Shown piece by piece: positions 11,104 to 22,106 of a DNA stretch of 64,000 nt. The stretch is taken from positions 1-64,000 of the forward strand of contig JALNQF010000051.1 of NCBI GenBank assembly GCA_028456385.1, read 5' to 3'. The position numbers were made by a program, and so were the translations under genes. This DNA comes from Ophiosphaerella korrae (lineage: Eukaryota; Ascomycota; Dothideomycetes; Pleosporales; Phaeosphaeriaceae). The notes beneath the pieces are model-generated. The model was not told where the DNA came from. It saw only the letters and a program-made list of their open reading frames with translations, and searched no databases. Numbering within the stretch: position 1 is the first letter of the stretch; each line of letters begins with the position of its first letter.

Positions 11104-12009
11104 AGCCGTAGCTTGCTGCTGTCATTGCTATTTATCACATACCGACTCCAACACCCTGACAGAATACTGGCTCTTGGGATCAGAATGTAGCAAGTATGCG
11201 CTGACTAGGCCTGCTAAGCTAGAGCCGACAACAACTACACGCTGTTGTGACTGCATAATATGTGCCGCAGGTGAGGGGGAGGTCAATGGCAAGCAGGCGT
11301 TGCATTAGTCGACATGATCTTATTGAGTATAACTCCCTCGTTCGAAAATGCCTCGGCTGGTGGCCAGGTAGTTATAGTGAGACGAGAAACCGAAATGTTA
11401 TAGTTACTATGGTCTCCGGCATAAGTCAAGTGGGTAGGCCTTCCCGAGATTTGATTTTCCAACAAAACTACAATCTGTGATTAGACTTAATCCTTGACGC
11501 CATAAAGACCCACCCACTTGACATTTGCTGGAGATTATAGTACATTTGTTCAATCCAGTAACTGACTATGTATTACCATTACTGTTAATTCGTATCTTTT
11601 GTGAAGGTAGGATAGTGTTACAAATACTCGTGTAAAGTAAAGCGAAAATCTCTGTAGTAGTAACGCATCGGTAAATTTTATATATTGAACTATCACGAGA
11701 GCAGAAGTGCAACACCAAGACGGAGAAAATTTGTCGGTTCGTGAAGGATACTTACTTGTGGCGACACAGGTGAATGGTGGCAGCCTTGAGCTCAACTACC
11801 AAGAATATAACTTCCTCATGTAACGGCTATCAGCGGAACCTCACTCACTAGAAATAGGTATCCAATAGCTACCCTAACTCCAAATGATCTACCACACTGC
11901 TGATTCCCTTAAAGGCAATCGGCTAATTGTGGCTAGTAAACGAGCTTACGAAGTGGGGACGACGAGGAGTAGCGAGATCAACACAGCTGTTTAGTTAAAT
12001 GTCTTTGTA
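11104..12009. other. Gene-free stretch
   Basis: Only short unrelated frames; no motif, repeat or splice-supported exon recognised. Confidence 0.4.
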
Positions 12010-12183
12010 GGCGACAAGAATTTCCCCATCAACCTCTATACCGCAAATTTCGAAGCTTATCCACAATTACTAGAGACGTATCTGCTTCATGTTGCACGCT
12101 CACATCCAACGTATATACTACCATTACCAGACGACCCTGATGAGGATGACTTTGTCGACCCTCCAGAGGAATTTTACGACTAG
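12010..12183 (+). pseudogene. Isolated terminal-exon-like fragment
   Basis: A 57-codon open stretch follows a good 3' splice site (TTTGTAG) and ends at TAG 12181-12183. It has a coding-like acidic C-terminus (DDPDEDDFVDPPEEFYD). No upstream exon could be found, and I do not recognise the family. Most likely it is the relic of a gene destroyed in this decay zone. Confidence 0.3.
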
Positions 12184-12334
12184 ACCACGAAACCTTTTGC
12201 CCCTCTGTTTCGCGAGATTCCCATTTTGATCAAAATCGTACATACACGCTCCAAGACTGCTTTTTTCCTGAGCAGTACGTATATACCCTGCGGGTCGCTG
12301 GCGGTGAGTTGGTTTCAGTTCGGCGCAATAGTAA

Positions 12335-12544
12335 CTAGAAAGCCGTTTAATTAGTGCACTACTTCCTGCCTCCAAAACGCTCGACAAACTTTCGCTCCAA
12401 GTCTACCATCCTGAAGATATCCACCTACAGCTTGACGAAGATGCGATGGCCTTACCAGAGATACCTCGAGGGTATACATCAATAGAAATTTCCATCGTGC
12501 AATTGCTGCTGGTCGTTTTCACTGATTTGTTTCGGACTTCGTGA
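12335..12544 (+). pseudogene. Second coding-like relic
   Basis: A 69-codon open stretch with coding-like composition (LQVYHPEDIHLQLDEDAM) and no ATG near its start, closed by TGA at 12542-12544. It lies directly upstream of the monooxygenase fragment but does not match the expected N-terminal half of that family. It may share an origin with the 12,010-12,183 fragment. Confidence 0.25.
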
Positions 12545-12571
12545 TCAAGCGTGTGTTGTGATTCCTCACAG

Positions 12572-13542
12572 GTACGCAGGCAGGAATGAACCAGCACGTA
12601 GGTGCTCTGCCTCATGACAGAATTGGTCGAGCGTTCGTCTTCCTCAATAAGAGCAGTAAAGCAATGCCCTACCTTAATAGGCCTTATCAAGAAAAACATC
12701 CGCTGGGCTTCCTTGGAAACAGTTATGTGGATCCACCAGAGGATGCCCAGTCAAAGAGATGGGTTGATACTTGCTCGTTCCCTGAGCGTATAGACGAAAC
12801 TGGGCGAGTGGTTTTTGAGGAAAGACCCGACCGTAAAGACTGGAGGCGCTTGAAAGATACAGAGGTGCGACCAAACTGCGTCGTATACTGCACTGGATAT
12901 AAGCAGTCCTTTTCTTGGCTCGATCCCTCTTACCCAACCGCCTCAGATGCTACAATTCGCAATATCGTTGCCCCATCTAAGCTGAGCATTGCGTTCATCG
13001 GTTTTGTGCGCCCTGGCGTTGGGGCCCTCCCACCTATTGCCGAACAGCAAGCGATGTGGTGGACCGCCTTGATCACTAACAAGATGTCATTGCCCATAGA
13101 CCCACCGCACTACCACCTACTGGCAAAAAAAACCTCACGCATCCATTATGGAGTTGACCATAGCGCATATATGAGTACTTTAGCGAAGGACTTTGGTGGA
13201 GCCCCTGGTCTTCTGGAGTTACGGAGAGCACATTGGCTGAAAGTGTTATTGGTTTATTGTTTTGGGGCAAGCTTCGTTACGTTCTACAGACTGTTGTGGC
13301 CTTTCAAATGCAAAGAAGCACCCAAAATCGCAAGGACCAAGTTGGCAGAGACGATAACTAGAAGGGGTTTGCTGGGTAACCTCTTCTTCGGTGTGAGTAG
13401 TATTCCTTCCATTGAGTGTTTCGACTTCTGCAATACTGACCGATAATAGGTTATACCAATGATCTTCTATGGATTGGTCAATATGAGTGCTTGGACGCTT
13501 GAACTGTTCGGACTTATACCGAAAGAAATGCCGGTTGTGTAG
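12572..13542 (+). pseudogene. Flavin-containing monooxygenase, 3' half only
   Basis: The fragment starts right after a 3' splice site (CTCACAG at 12571) with GTQAGMNQHVG and ends at TAG 13540-13542. One intron, 13393-13449 (GTGAGT donor), is removed. Family motifs are clear: NKSSKAMPYLNRPY, VVYCTGYKQSF, FIGFVRPGVGALPP and EQQAMWW. The C-terminus has two hydrophobic segments that could anchor it to the ER. Such enzymes use FAD and NADPH to oxygenate N or S atoms or carbonyls. The N-terminal FAD loop (GxGxxG) and NADPH loop are absent; I found neither within about 1.5 kb upstream. The remainder cannot be an active enzyme. From the first ATG (12586) it would still give a stable frame. Confidence 0.65.
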
Positions 13543-13658
13543 AGCACGCCCTTTTTTTCGGGTTGTAAATTGGGTGACTACCGGATTCCTCTGCAATCCT
13601 CTACTCTCTTTCCAGCGCCATACCAATGCAACTCAGATGGTACATGTAACTTTTGTCA

Positions 13659-14657
13659 TTAATTATAACTTGCCGGCTTGACACACGACGCTAGAGCTCC
13701 ATTCTGATTTGCACCCGGAACCTACACTACAGGTTTGCACAATCAATAACTTGGCTATGACACCCAAACCCTCGCTCACCTTATGCACGATTGAAAATGG
13801 ATCCCAACTGGAATCCTGATGCGGAGCATACTCAATCCCATTCATAGACCCATCTAATTTGTCCGTCCCATACAAATGTTTCAAGAAAGCATACGCCATG
13901 ACTATGCCCGCCGCAACGCCTGAACTCGTCCAAATCTTTCCATCTTGCGTCCACCGCGCACTCAGCACCCACTTCATATCCTCTCGATGTTTGGGATCTG
14001 TAATTCAGTTCCACAGCCCCTTATTTGTAATCGCGCGTTTACCTTTGAGCAGACCCGCGCGCGCGAGGACAACGGCACCGGAACATACGCTGAGAATATA
14101 GTCTGCTTGTGGAGCACGGCTAGAGATAAAGTTTTCAATGCCGTAGTTATTTGCTTGTTCGAGTACTACGTTGCCTAATCCTCCAGGCACGAGGATCACA
14201 TGAGGGCCGGAGCGTTGGTAAATGTGTGTGTTGCGACAGTTGAGAGACAGAGGACATGTTTCAAGTCTATGACTGGGTGGGAGGGATCTATCCATGATAC
14301 GAAGGGAGGTGGAAGTGATGTTATAGGCCCGGTTTGGTTTGCGATCAAGGAGAGAGTAATGTTATAGTTCTCTGAGAGCTTACTTGTGGCCTAGCCATGG
14401 GATCAAAGCCTATGAGGGCATGGGATTTTGATGTACTGTTCTGGAGATTTGTAGTGGGCCGTATACATCTAGTGGCTCGAAGCCAGGAAAGAGGATCTTG
14501 TATCAACGTTAGTGAGATGCACTAAGTGGCTTGTAGGCAGCGAGTCGCTTACGATTCCCAGTGATAATGTTCGATTGGCATATGCATATCCACTAGTGGT
14601 GCCTTGGCCACGAACGAAGGTCATCAGGATCAAGGTACGTAGTAGTAGGGAAAACAT
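13659..14657 (-). pseudogene. Secreted DJ-1/PfpI-family protein, inactivated
   Basis: Exon 1 (14657-14553) encodes a signal-peptide-like MFSLLLRTLILMTFVRG start. Exon 2 is 14496-14437, exon 3 begins at 14369, and a last small exon ends at TAA 13661-13659. Family motifs are preserved: ILFPGFEPLDVYGPL, VILVPGGLGN, the nucleophile elbow SVCSGAVVLARAG and ARWTQDGKIWTSSGVAAG. The reading frame is broken twice. One base is missing near 14,200 (the expected Asp codon before VILVPGG reads as ATG then TGA). A conserved Trp codon is TGA at 14007-14005, a G-to-A change. Members act as hydratases, glyoxalases or deglycases, and the role here is unknown. Confidence 0.75.
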
Positions 14658-15185
14658 TGTAGAATATGGAAAGTTTAATTTGTGAGTTTCACGACGGTGT
14701 TTGGTGTGTAAATAAGTTAGCCGAAGTTTTGCTCATACTCATAACGATGTTTGAGGTACAATGGCATTCATGATGACATGCAATATGCCAGTCTAGGTTG
14801 CTAAGCAACATGCCCATGCTCAAAAGATTCCAGATCTTGACATTGTGTCATACCGTGAGACGGTTTGCGCAGGTTGAATATGGAGTCAAGGTATGTCAAG
14901 CACCGTAAGCTCGAACATTACGACTACTGGCTACTTGAATCAACAGGCGTTACTATTCATCTACCCGCTGACCTATAAACCTCTACCCTGAGATTCGGGA
15001 AGCCAATGAGGAAACATCGCCAAAACTACAATACAACTTCTTTGCAGCTCGGTTGTAAGGTTCATGTTGATCAACCGTTGATTTCCGAAGTCAAGAATTC
15101 AGTGAGTATCATATCTATGTGCATGCTGGCTGACAAATCCATATTCGTTCAATGCTCTTGGTCCACTAGCGAAGTAAGGCCACCA
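14658..15185. other. Intergenic, no feature seen
   Basis: Upstream flank of the DJ-1 pseudogene and 3' flank of the HECT ligase gene. I see no gene, RNA or repeat. Confidence 0.5.
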
Positions 15186-18100
15186 CTAGCTCAGATCGAA
15201 TCCAGCGCCAGAGAAAACACTGTAAAGTAGCTTCTCCTTCAGCAAGTCTTCGTTCCTGTACATGGGTAATTTGAGCAAGTTGACACAAGTGCTCGTACTT
15301 GGAAGTCTCTCCTGGTCGCTACCCGCATCCCGAATACTGAAGCGCGGATTGAGTGTACCAAATCCAAGCAGTGGTGCTCGCGGTGTGCTCGTCACGAACT
15401 TAAGAACAGCACGTCGCTCATCATCAGATATGTCTTTCATAATTTTCCAGAATAAAGCAATAGTCGGATGCTCAAGGCCATCATCACCGATAACGTAGGT
15501 GCCTCCATAGATGGTGTTGCGACGGAGGTCTTCGACATCGATTGAGGTGCGTGTACCGCTAACAAGAGTTTGTAATTCTGAATGGTTGAACATGGAAAGC
15601 CACGACGGCTGAACCATCTGGCGGAGGCCACGAAGAAAGGCAGTCGTCTGAAGATAAGGCTGGTTTTGAAGGCGATGACGTGCCATGTAGCTGATGTAGA
15701 CTAAGCGGTTCTGGTTCGTTACAGGAGTTTCTGCGCCATCAGGCTTCAGTTCTCTGTCAATTGCTTTGGTCTTCTTTGGGTCGGTCGTGTGGTCTACAAC
15801 CACCGTGTCTGTGACTGTAAAATTAAGCGAAAAGTCTTCCACATCACCCGAATAAGTTTTGAGCTTATGGAGACCTTGGTATAGCTCTTCGTCCAGATCG
15901 CGAAGGTCATTGAGAGACGGACGATAAGCAGACTCATTTGGCGCAGAACCCTCCCCACCTGTCAAAGCCCACTTACGGAGGAAGAATGGAGCAAAATTGG
16001 CGTCTACTAAAATACCCTCATATAAGCATTTACCAATGATGCGACCTAGAAACTCGTAGCGCTGAAGCAATTCAGAGATCTGTAATCGGAACTCTGGTGA
16101 ATTTTCACGTAGATCGGGTTCTCTATCAACAAGTGCTGCCTTGTGTTCTTCGACCGCAGTAGGATTTGGATAGAGCAAGTGCTGGTCATTCTCAACGAAC
16201 ATGTTGATATGATCTGTGGGTAAAAATGCTCGGTTGGTAACGCTAGTCAAGAACTCCTTGGTTACACCACCACCATCGATGCCAGCTTCAGGGGATCCAA
16301 ATTGATCCATAAATGTGATTTGAATTGGTTCTTTCAGTCCTTGGCCAAGGGGGTAAAACTGCTCAAAAGCATCTTCAAACTCGTTTTCTCTCCTTATTTT
16401 GGCAGTGTGCTTATCGATGTGGTGACCAGCGCTCTGCATCATCCTCCAGCGCCAAGCCTCCGGGTCTGAGCTTCCCCTCCGTTTGAACATGTCGAGATGT
16501 ACAAATTCACGGAAGATCTTCACTCGTGTAGTGAAGGGTATGAAGAAAGGCATATTCTGGAGAATCTGCAGGCGTGGTGCCACAGCTTGCAAATATCGTC
16601 TTCGGGAAGCTTTGCGTTGCTGTCGTTGCAGTTTCTCCAACCTTCGTTGTTGTTGTGATCTACTAGTACCGATTAGCTGAGGAGTGTCATCAATATCCTC
16701 TTCCTCGTCCCCAACATCATCTGCGTCTTCTTCTGAAACTTTGTGGCGCGACTCCTCCTCTTCTACTACAGCCGGGATAAAGCCTGTCATGTCGAATCGT
16801 GAGGTCATCAACCAGTGATCTGAAGGCAAAAATTTGCGACGCGAATCCCTTTCGTAGACCATGCGGAGTAGGCCTGTGACTAGGCCTTTGACATAGTCAA
16901 TCTTGAGGCCTGCAACACCTCCAAGAGAAGGTTCAGCTGGATCTTTTCGATATGAAGCCCAAGATTCTTTTGAGTTGAAGAAACTTATACTTGTAGTATT
17001 AGTGGCACGCTCTCCTGCGCTAGTGATGTCCACTGCATTGAAGTACAGTGTAAAACCAAGGTTCTTCAAGAAAGTGGTCAAGTCCTTCACCTCAGACAAA
17101 GGTAAGCCATTGTCACGAACTTGACTGGGGGACGCAACATGCTGTCCGGTCGAAAAGAATTCTTCGTCATCTGTCACTTTAAGAACGAAAGTGTAAAGTT
17201 CTAAGAATACTAATATAACGCGCCACTCGTCGGCTATGATAGCATCACGATCAAGTTCCTGGTGTGCAGGCTGCCAAAAACCACCGGGAGGATCTGAAGT
17301 GGTGGCCGTTGCTGCGTTTGGCTTAAGGAGTTCCACTGCGGCTCGCGAATCTCGAAAGATAGTTGCAAAGACGGAAGAGCGTTTCGATGCCTCCCAGAAG
17401 TATCGTATTGCAGGTAGCTTCCGCGCGCCTCCACCAGATCGTGGATCAGAGCGGCCAATGTAAAGCCACATTCGAATCTCGTCCCCACGTCGTGGAAAGA
17501 AACGAAGCAGTGCCAGTGCGTAGTTGGCGAGCTGTCTTGCTTCCTCAATCTTTTCATCATCCGAGGCGTCTGAGGACTGGGATAGCCCAGTCAACAAGCT
17601 GCCAATGCCTTCTTGATTCACCAAGGATAAAATCTGTTCTTTTGAGAAGCGTGGAATCTCTTCATCCATTGTGTCGCCCATATCCTCATCTTCAAATTCG
17701 CTGATGGGATGTACATGGTCGATAATGTTGACAGGGAGCGAGTTCAGAAGTACCGATACGACGGATACGAAGTCCTTATGAATGGCGTAGGCTTCGGGGC
17801 TATTGAAATTATGTGCATAACGGTGGAAGTAGATGAAGGATGCAAGGAGTCGCAGGCGACTTATGGCAGTGCTCAATTCTGGCTGCGCTTGGATACCTGC
17901 ACACTTGAAGAAAGACGCTAGAGCATTTGCTAGGAGCTTATAGTTGATCGTGTCAGCAAGTGAGTCTCGAAGCTGCTGTATTGGTGGTGATGGCGAAACA
18001 GAGTTGAATACTGGAAGCGTCATGAATATGTATCCAAACGCTTCATAAGCATCTAAAGTGTATGGTGTGATGTTCTTCAACGGCGAGACAATGGTACCGA

Positions 18101-18791
18101 GTAGAACTTCGCACATCTCTGAGCTGTCTGTATCGAGGCTTTGTAGGATCGGCTCGAGCTTTGTTAACGCCTCAGCAAGAGTACGATAGTACATTTTCGC
18201 TTCCTGAGACGTATGCGAAGGTATTTGATCGGCTACAAAACGCAAGATGACAAACAGGTCACCGGATTGGGCCCATGACAAGGCTAGAGCCTTAGTTTGT
18301 CGCTGTAGGATAGTCAAAATGAGGCGTTCCAGTTTGAGGTATGCCAATGGCCACGGTCCACGGGCAGAAACGTGTGCTCCTTGAGACATGCAGATACGGC
18401 GAGCGCCATAGTGTCGTATCCTTTGTATGTCATCGTCATTTCTTGACGAAGCGAACCGGAGCAGACGCTGCAGCTGGTCAAGAGCCTCAACGTCCGAGTC
18501 ATAGGCGATGGGGGGCTCAACGCCTGCCAGCCCTTCAGTAGTATCCCAGGCTTGGCGTAGCTCGTTGGCGACCTGCTTCCTGCTTGTATGGCCTCTCCAT
18601 AGTCGCTGTATCCGCTTGGCTGCGTTGAGCGTGTCTCGCTCCCGCTGCCGTTGCACTCGGTCTTGCTGTGCACGGTCGAGGGTGCCTTGAGGCCCGGCGC
18701 CGGTAGTGGGGTTGCCAAAGGGATTCGTTTTGCGGCCGCTGAGGTTGACGTTGCGCGGTCGGCGTGTGTTGCCCGAGAAGCTCGTGAACAT
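15186..18791 (-). CDS. HUL5: HECT-type E3 ubiquitin ligase, Hul5/UBE3C-like
   Basis: An intronless 1,201-residue protein. An IQ-like helix (residues about 57-77, KRIQRLWRGHTSRKQ) sits near the N-terminus, as in UBE3B/UBE3C. An Asp/Glu-rich then basic Gln/Arg-rich segment (about 670-720) precedes the HECT domain, with GIDGGGVTKEFL and YEFLGRIIGKCLYEG. The catalytic Cys is about residue 1169 in STSTCVNLLKLP, and the protein ends with the usual hydrophobic-acidic tail. Hul5 is a proteasome-associated elongating ligase acting in protein quality control; assignment rests on the IQ-plus-HECT architecture. I chose the ATG at 18791 (MFTSFSGNTR), which matches the family N-terminus; the frame stays open further upstream but without a better ATG. 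It is slightly longer than human UBE3C. Confidence 0.92.
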   Translation of the reverse strand: MFTSFSGNTRRPRNVNLSGRKTNPFGNPTTGAGPQGTLDRAQQDRVQRQRERDTLNAAKRIQRLWRGHTSRKQVANELRQAWDTTEGLAGVEPPIAYDSDVEALDQLQRLLRFASSRNDDDIQRIRHYGARRICMSQGAHVSARGPWPLAYLKLERLILTILQRQTKALALSWAQSGDLFVILRFVADQIPSHTSQEAKMYYRTLAEALTKLEPILQSLDTDSSEMCEVLLGTIVSPLKNITPYTLDAYEAFGYIFMTLPVFNSVSPSPPIQQLRDSLADTINYKLLANALASFFKCAGIQAQPELSTAISRLRLLASFIYFHRYAHNFNSPEAYAIHKDFVSVVSVLLNSLPVNIIDHVHPISEFEDEDMGDTMDEEIPRFSKEQILSLVNQEGIGSLLTGLSQSSDASDDEKIEEARQLANYALALLRFFPRRGDEIRMWLYIGRSDPRSGGGARKLPAIRYFWEASKRSSVFATIFRDSRAAVELLKPNAATATTSDPPGGFWQPAHQELDRDAIIADEWRVILVFLELYTFVLKVTDDEEFFSTGQHVASPSQVRDNGLPLSEVKDLTTFLKNLGFTLYFNAVDITSAGERATNTTSISFFNSKESWASYRKDPAEPSLGGVAGLKIDYVKGLVTGLLRMVYERDSRRKFLPSDHWLMTSRFDMTGFIPAVVEEEESRHKVSEEDADDVGDEEEDIDDTPQLIGTSRSQQQRRLEKLQRQQRKASRRRYLQAVAPRLQILQNMPFFIPFTTRVKIFREFVHLDMFKRRGSSDPEAWRWRMMQSAGHHIDKHTAKIRRENEFEDAFEQFYPLGQGLKEPIQITFMDQFGSPEAGIDGGGVTKEFLTSVTNRAFLPTDHINMFVENDQHLLYPNPTAVEEHKAALVDREPDLRENSPEFRLQISELLQRYEFLGRIIGKCLYEGILVDANFAPFFLRKWALTGGEGSAPNESAYRPSLNDLRDLDEELYQGLHKLKTYSGDVEDFSLNFTVTDTVVVDHTTDPKKTKAIDRELKPDGAETPVTNQNRLVYISYMARHRLQNQPYLQTTAFLRGLRQMVQPSWLSMFNHSELQTLVSGTRTSIDVEDLRRNTIYGGTYVIGDDGLEHPTIALFWKIMKDISDDERRAVLKFVTSTPRAPLLGFGTLNPRFSIRDAGSDQERLPSTSTCVNLLKLPMYRNEDLLKEKLLYSVFSGAGFDLS

Positions 18792-20661
18792 GATGGTGGG
18801 TGGTGGCGACAGCCAGACAGCCAAGCAGAGGAAAGTCACTAATGGTGTAGAAGAGAGATGGCCTTCGAAAAGGATATAATGTGTGTCGAGCCTCAAGTAG
18901 CTGCAACTTGCAGAATCATAGTGCAACCACCCTAAGCACGGCAGTGTGGTTCCATGGGTCAGGTCGAACGCGGGGAATGCGAAAGTTGAGTCAAACTCGG
19001 TCGCAGTTGCATCGGCCAGGCGTCGAGATAGGGTAGACCGGAAAGGCTGATATTCACCTTCTACTGTGTTCCATTACCCTCCACCACTTCAAGCGACGAG
19101 GCAGAGCGAGCTCATGTTGTATAGTCAGCAACGCCACGCACGCGTAGGGCTGAAGTGGCACTAGCGCCTTGATGCCATCATCATCACCGCCTCGCTCTCA
19201 GACCCACGACAACACATCATCTGGTTCACTGAACTTCACTTTGGTAGCATGTCACCTCTGAGTTTAATAGATACCGGAAGCTCAGACATCACACTTCCTT
19301 TTTACACTCCTCACCATCTCTCCATGAAGCTCGATTCCTTCATATAACGGTACCATGTGCCCGCCTGGGCATTCAACATCTTCAGAGCCACCTTAATATG
19401 CATCATTCCAACGTCCGGTTTCCTCAACGTATCACTCTGGGACGTGCTAGGGAACGTTTTGTCCATAAATAACAGGAGACCAAAAATGAAGAGAGCCAGA
19501 GAAGGACGACGCATGGTAGTATTATACACGAGCCAACCCCATTTCTGGGGCCCGGGCTAAGTGGCAAGTCATCTTAGGCCCCAAGGTCGGATATTGGGAG
19601 ACATGTGGAGCAGCTGTTGTCTTTTGCGAGCTGGAGTCTTTGTTTCCAAGATGGACGACGCGTAAGAATTGGTGTTGTCTGTTCTCCAGAGCAGTGGATC
19701 CGATTGATGTCATATTTTGCTTCAATATTTGTGCTTACTCCGCTTAAGAAGCTTCAGCCAAGAGCCAACGATGAAGCTGGGCCTCAGATACTGAGCAGAG
19801 GAAGAAAGGGAGCCCAGCGCGTAAGCACATATTTACCTGAAGCATTTCTGGGTAACCGTACCGACTATAAGTCATATGGGCCGTTTAGTTTTGACCTATC
19901 TCGCTGCGCAACCATTGTCTGTTTTTGTTGCAGATAGAATACCACAGAAGGAGAGGTTTTGTATTGACAAAAGCTATCTCAGGATGTGCTCCTTTTTCAT
20001 CTTTTGCCGGCTTTGGCCACAAGGTCCTCTAGCCCATGGTTGCGTTAGCATTCATTCCGCACCTAGAGATTTCATGCAGACAGAACTGATCTTTTTCTTC
20101 GATTATACTCAATCGCGAGTAAGACAGTCTCTCTCAAGAAGCCCTCGGAGCCGACAGAAATCGGCTATGCACGGCTCATGATGTGGGGCTTCTCGCTTGA
20201 GATTTCTGGCGCAGGCAACGAGGCTGACATAGCTGACATGAGGAGAGGTAGTGTTCTTGAGTAAACTCTGCAGCTTCGCATAGATAATCGCAATGAGCGA
20301 TGCTGGCTGACGGCGCAGGCCTTTGACGAGCAGAACGGCTTTCACATCAAGTCCAGCACGTTGCCGGGCTGATTGGCTGCCGAGTGGAGACCCTGGCGAG
20401 CCATTGGCAAGACCCTGGAGACGGCACACTTTCACATGCTTGACCGCAACCCGCGAAAACAGATCCTAGCCACCCCCGTATCAGCAGCATGAAATTCGCC
20501 ATTTCGCCGCCTTCAGTACCCAGATTTAGACCCTTATCTATTCCCTCCCGCCATGTCTCCGCCTTATTCATGTGCCCTTCCGCTTGCGGTTTCAATGAGC
20601 CAGTAACTCACTCCATTCGCAAAACCATCCCAACTCCCTCGTTTCGATCCAGGCAAGCAAC
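18792..20661. other. Long intergenic region
   Basis: Holds the promoter of the HECT ligase gene (left) and of the 20,662 gene (right). Apart from the small candidate ORF at 19,311-19,514 I see no splice-supported or motif-bearing frame and no repeat. Confidence 0.45.
19311..19514 (-). CDS. Possible small secreted or single-span membrane protein
   Basis: A 67-codon frame starts at an ATG with a signal-like segment (MRRPSLALFIFGLLLFMDK) followed by a short polar, Met- and Trp-containing tail. There is no Cys. Size and position allow a micro-protein or a signal-anchored peptide, but an open frame this short can arise by chance and I recognise no family. Confidence 0.25.
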   Translation of the reverse strand: MRRPSLALFIFGLLLFMDKTFPSTSQSDTLRKPDVGMMHIKVALKMLNAQAGTWYRYMKESSFMERW

Positions 20662-21785
20662 ATGTTGCGTGTCGAACGGGATGGCTTCGGCGAGTCTGGA
20701 GCTGTGCCTAACTACGCAATGGGGGCATTGAACAAACCCAGAGCCAGCATGCTTTACCACGTTCTTCCAGCCATGGTCCAAAGTCGCATACCGAGTCTCC
20801 CGTCTATTCGGCATTCAATCAGCGACTTCCGCACAAAAGCGTCGCATAGAAACCAAGACTCTTCTGATATATTGTTGCCCACAACTCCTCCTCCGGGCTA
20901 TAGCTCGAGGACCGGAAGTGGCAGCACGACACCATGTCGGCCATCCTCTAGCACTGGTGCATCAGTACTCGACGTGGACATGGACACCGACGTTTTTACA
21001 AAGAGATTAGCATCCTCCACGCCTCTGCCACCAACTGAAGCTTATGAAATGTTAACGGGTATCAACTGGCAACATGCTAAATACGGTATGGATATCGACC
21101 GGGTTTTCTGGTCTACGGAGGCTGGTACTGATACTGTATAGGCTTAGCGGTACTCACCCAGGCGCAGCAACAGTCGAGTGATCCGCTTGTCGAAAAAGAC
21201 GAAATGTTGACGAATATCATCCGTTCTCAATACATACAAAGCATAGCTCTGTTTCTCAGGAGCTTGCCAGTGGATCTCACCCCGACAGAGCAACTAAGCC
21301 TACTAGCTGCCATGCCGCACAACATGCTCTCTACACATGATACTGTCCGCCCACAAGTCTTGGTACGTAGCAGGCAGGCCGAGATCACTATACAGGGTGC
21401 GCCCCCACCAACAGCTCTCCAGCGTGCAACAGCATGGGTTGTCTTCAAGTTGTTTATTTTTATTCAACTATTGCTTCCATATTTGACTCAGTTTCTCAAG
21501 GCTGCCGCTCGATTCGAGGAAGAGCACCAACTCACGAGGCAGATGCTCAACACGAGCGTCAAACTTGGTAGTGGTCTTAGTCGAGAGTGCTGGAAGGTTA
21601 CTCGTACTATATGTGAGTTGAACGATGGCGCAGTTGGAGATGCACTCTCTAGCGCGACAGTGTATTGTGCAGAGGGCGTCACGGGTGGTATACATCAAGG
21701 GATTGCGGAAGCGCTCCTTCAGCGTAAGATGAGAAGGCGAAAAAGCAAAACAGAGAGTACTATAGTGGAGCCTGAGTATCATTAA
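20662..21785 (+). CDS. Fungal hypothetical protein with one membrane segment
   Basis: Two exons, 20662-21085 and 21142-21785, joined by a 56-nt intron (GTATGG..TATAG). The product is 355 residues. The first part is Ser/Thr/Pro-rich and probably disordered. The conserved-looking block AYEMLTGINWQHAKYG..GLAVLTQAQQ spans the splice junction. A hydrophobic stretch (WVVFKLFIFIQLLLPYL) can form one transmembrane helix in exon 2. The C-terminus is basic (RKMRRRKSK). I do not recognise a named family; the intact frame and clean splice sites make the gene credible. Confidence 0.75.
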
Positions 21786-22106
21786 TGCATATAGTAATTG
21801 CTAGTACAATAAATGAAGACATGAAAGGCACTCGTGCTCTCGCTTTGGTGGTGTGTTGTTCGCGGCGTGAATTATTTCTCAGCCTATCTTATCGCATCCT
21901 AGCGCGCTGGGCACGTCCTCAAAAAATATGAAAGTTTCTGGCGCATGCCCAAGCACCATCGACGCCCACCTGCCATTCCTTCACAACAACTCGCCTTATA
22001 CCCCAAGCACCTTTCGCGGGGGTCTGTGGAAGAACGGTGTATTTTAGAGCGGCTTTATCCACTACCCTAATCGCGGCTGCAGACTTCTGCATCCCTCGTG
22101 CTCATC
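21786..22106. other. Intergenic
   Basis: Promoter and 5' leader of the helicase gene; no distinct site recognised. Confidence 0.45.

Noticed and set aside
18792..18926. In-frame N-terminal extension of the HECT ligase
   Set aside because: It has no ATG and its text does not resemble the family; the ATG at 18791 starts the typical N-terminus.
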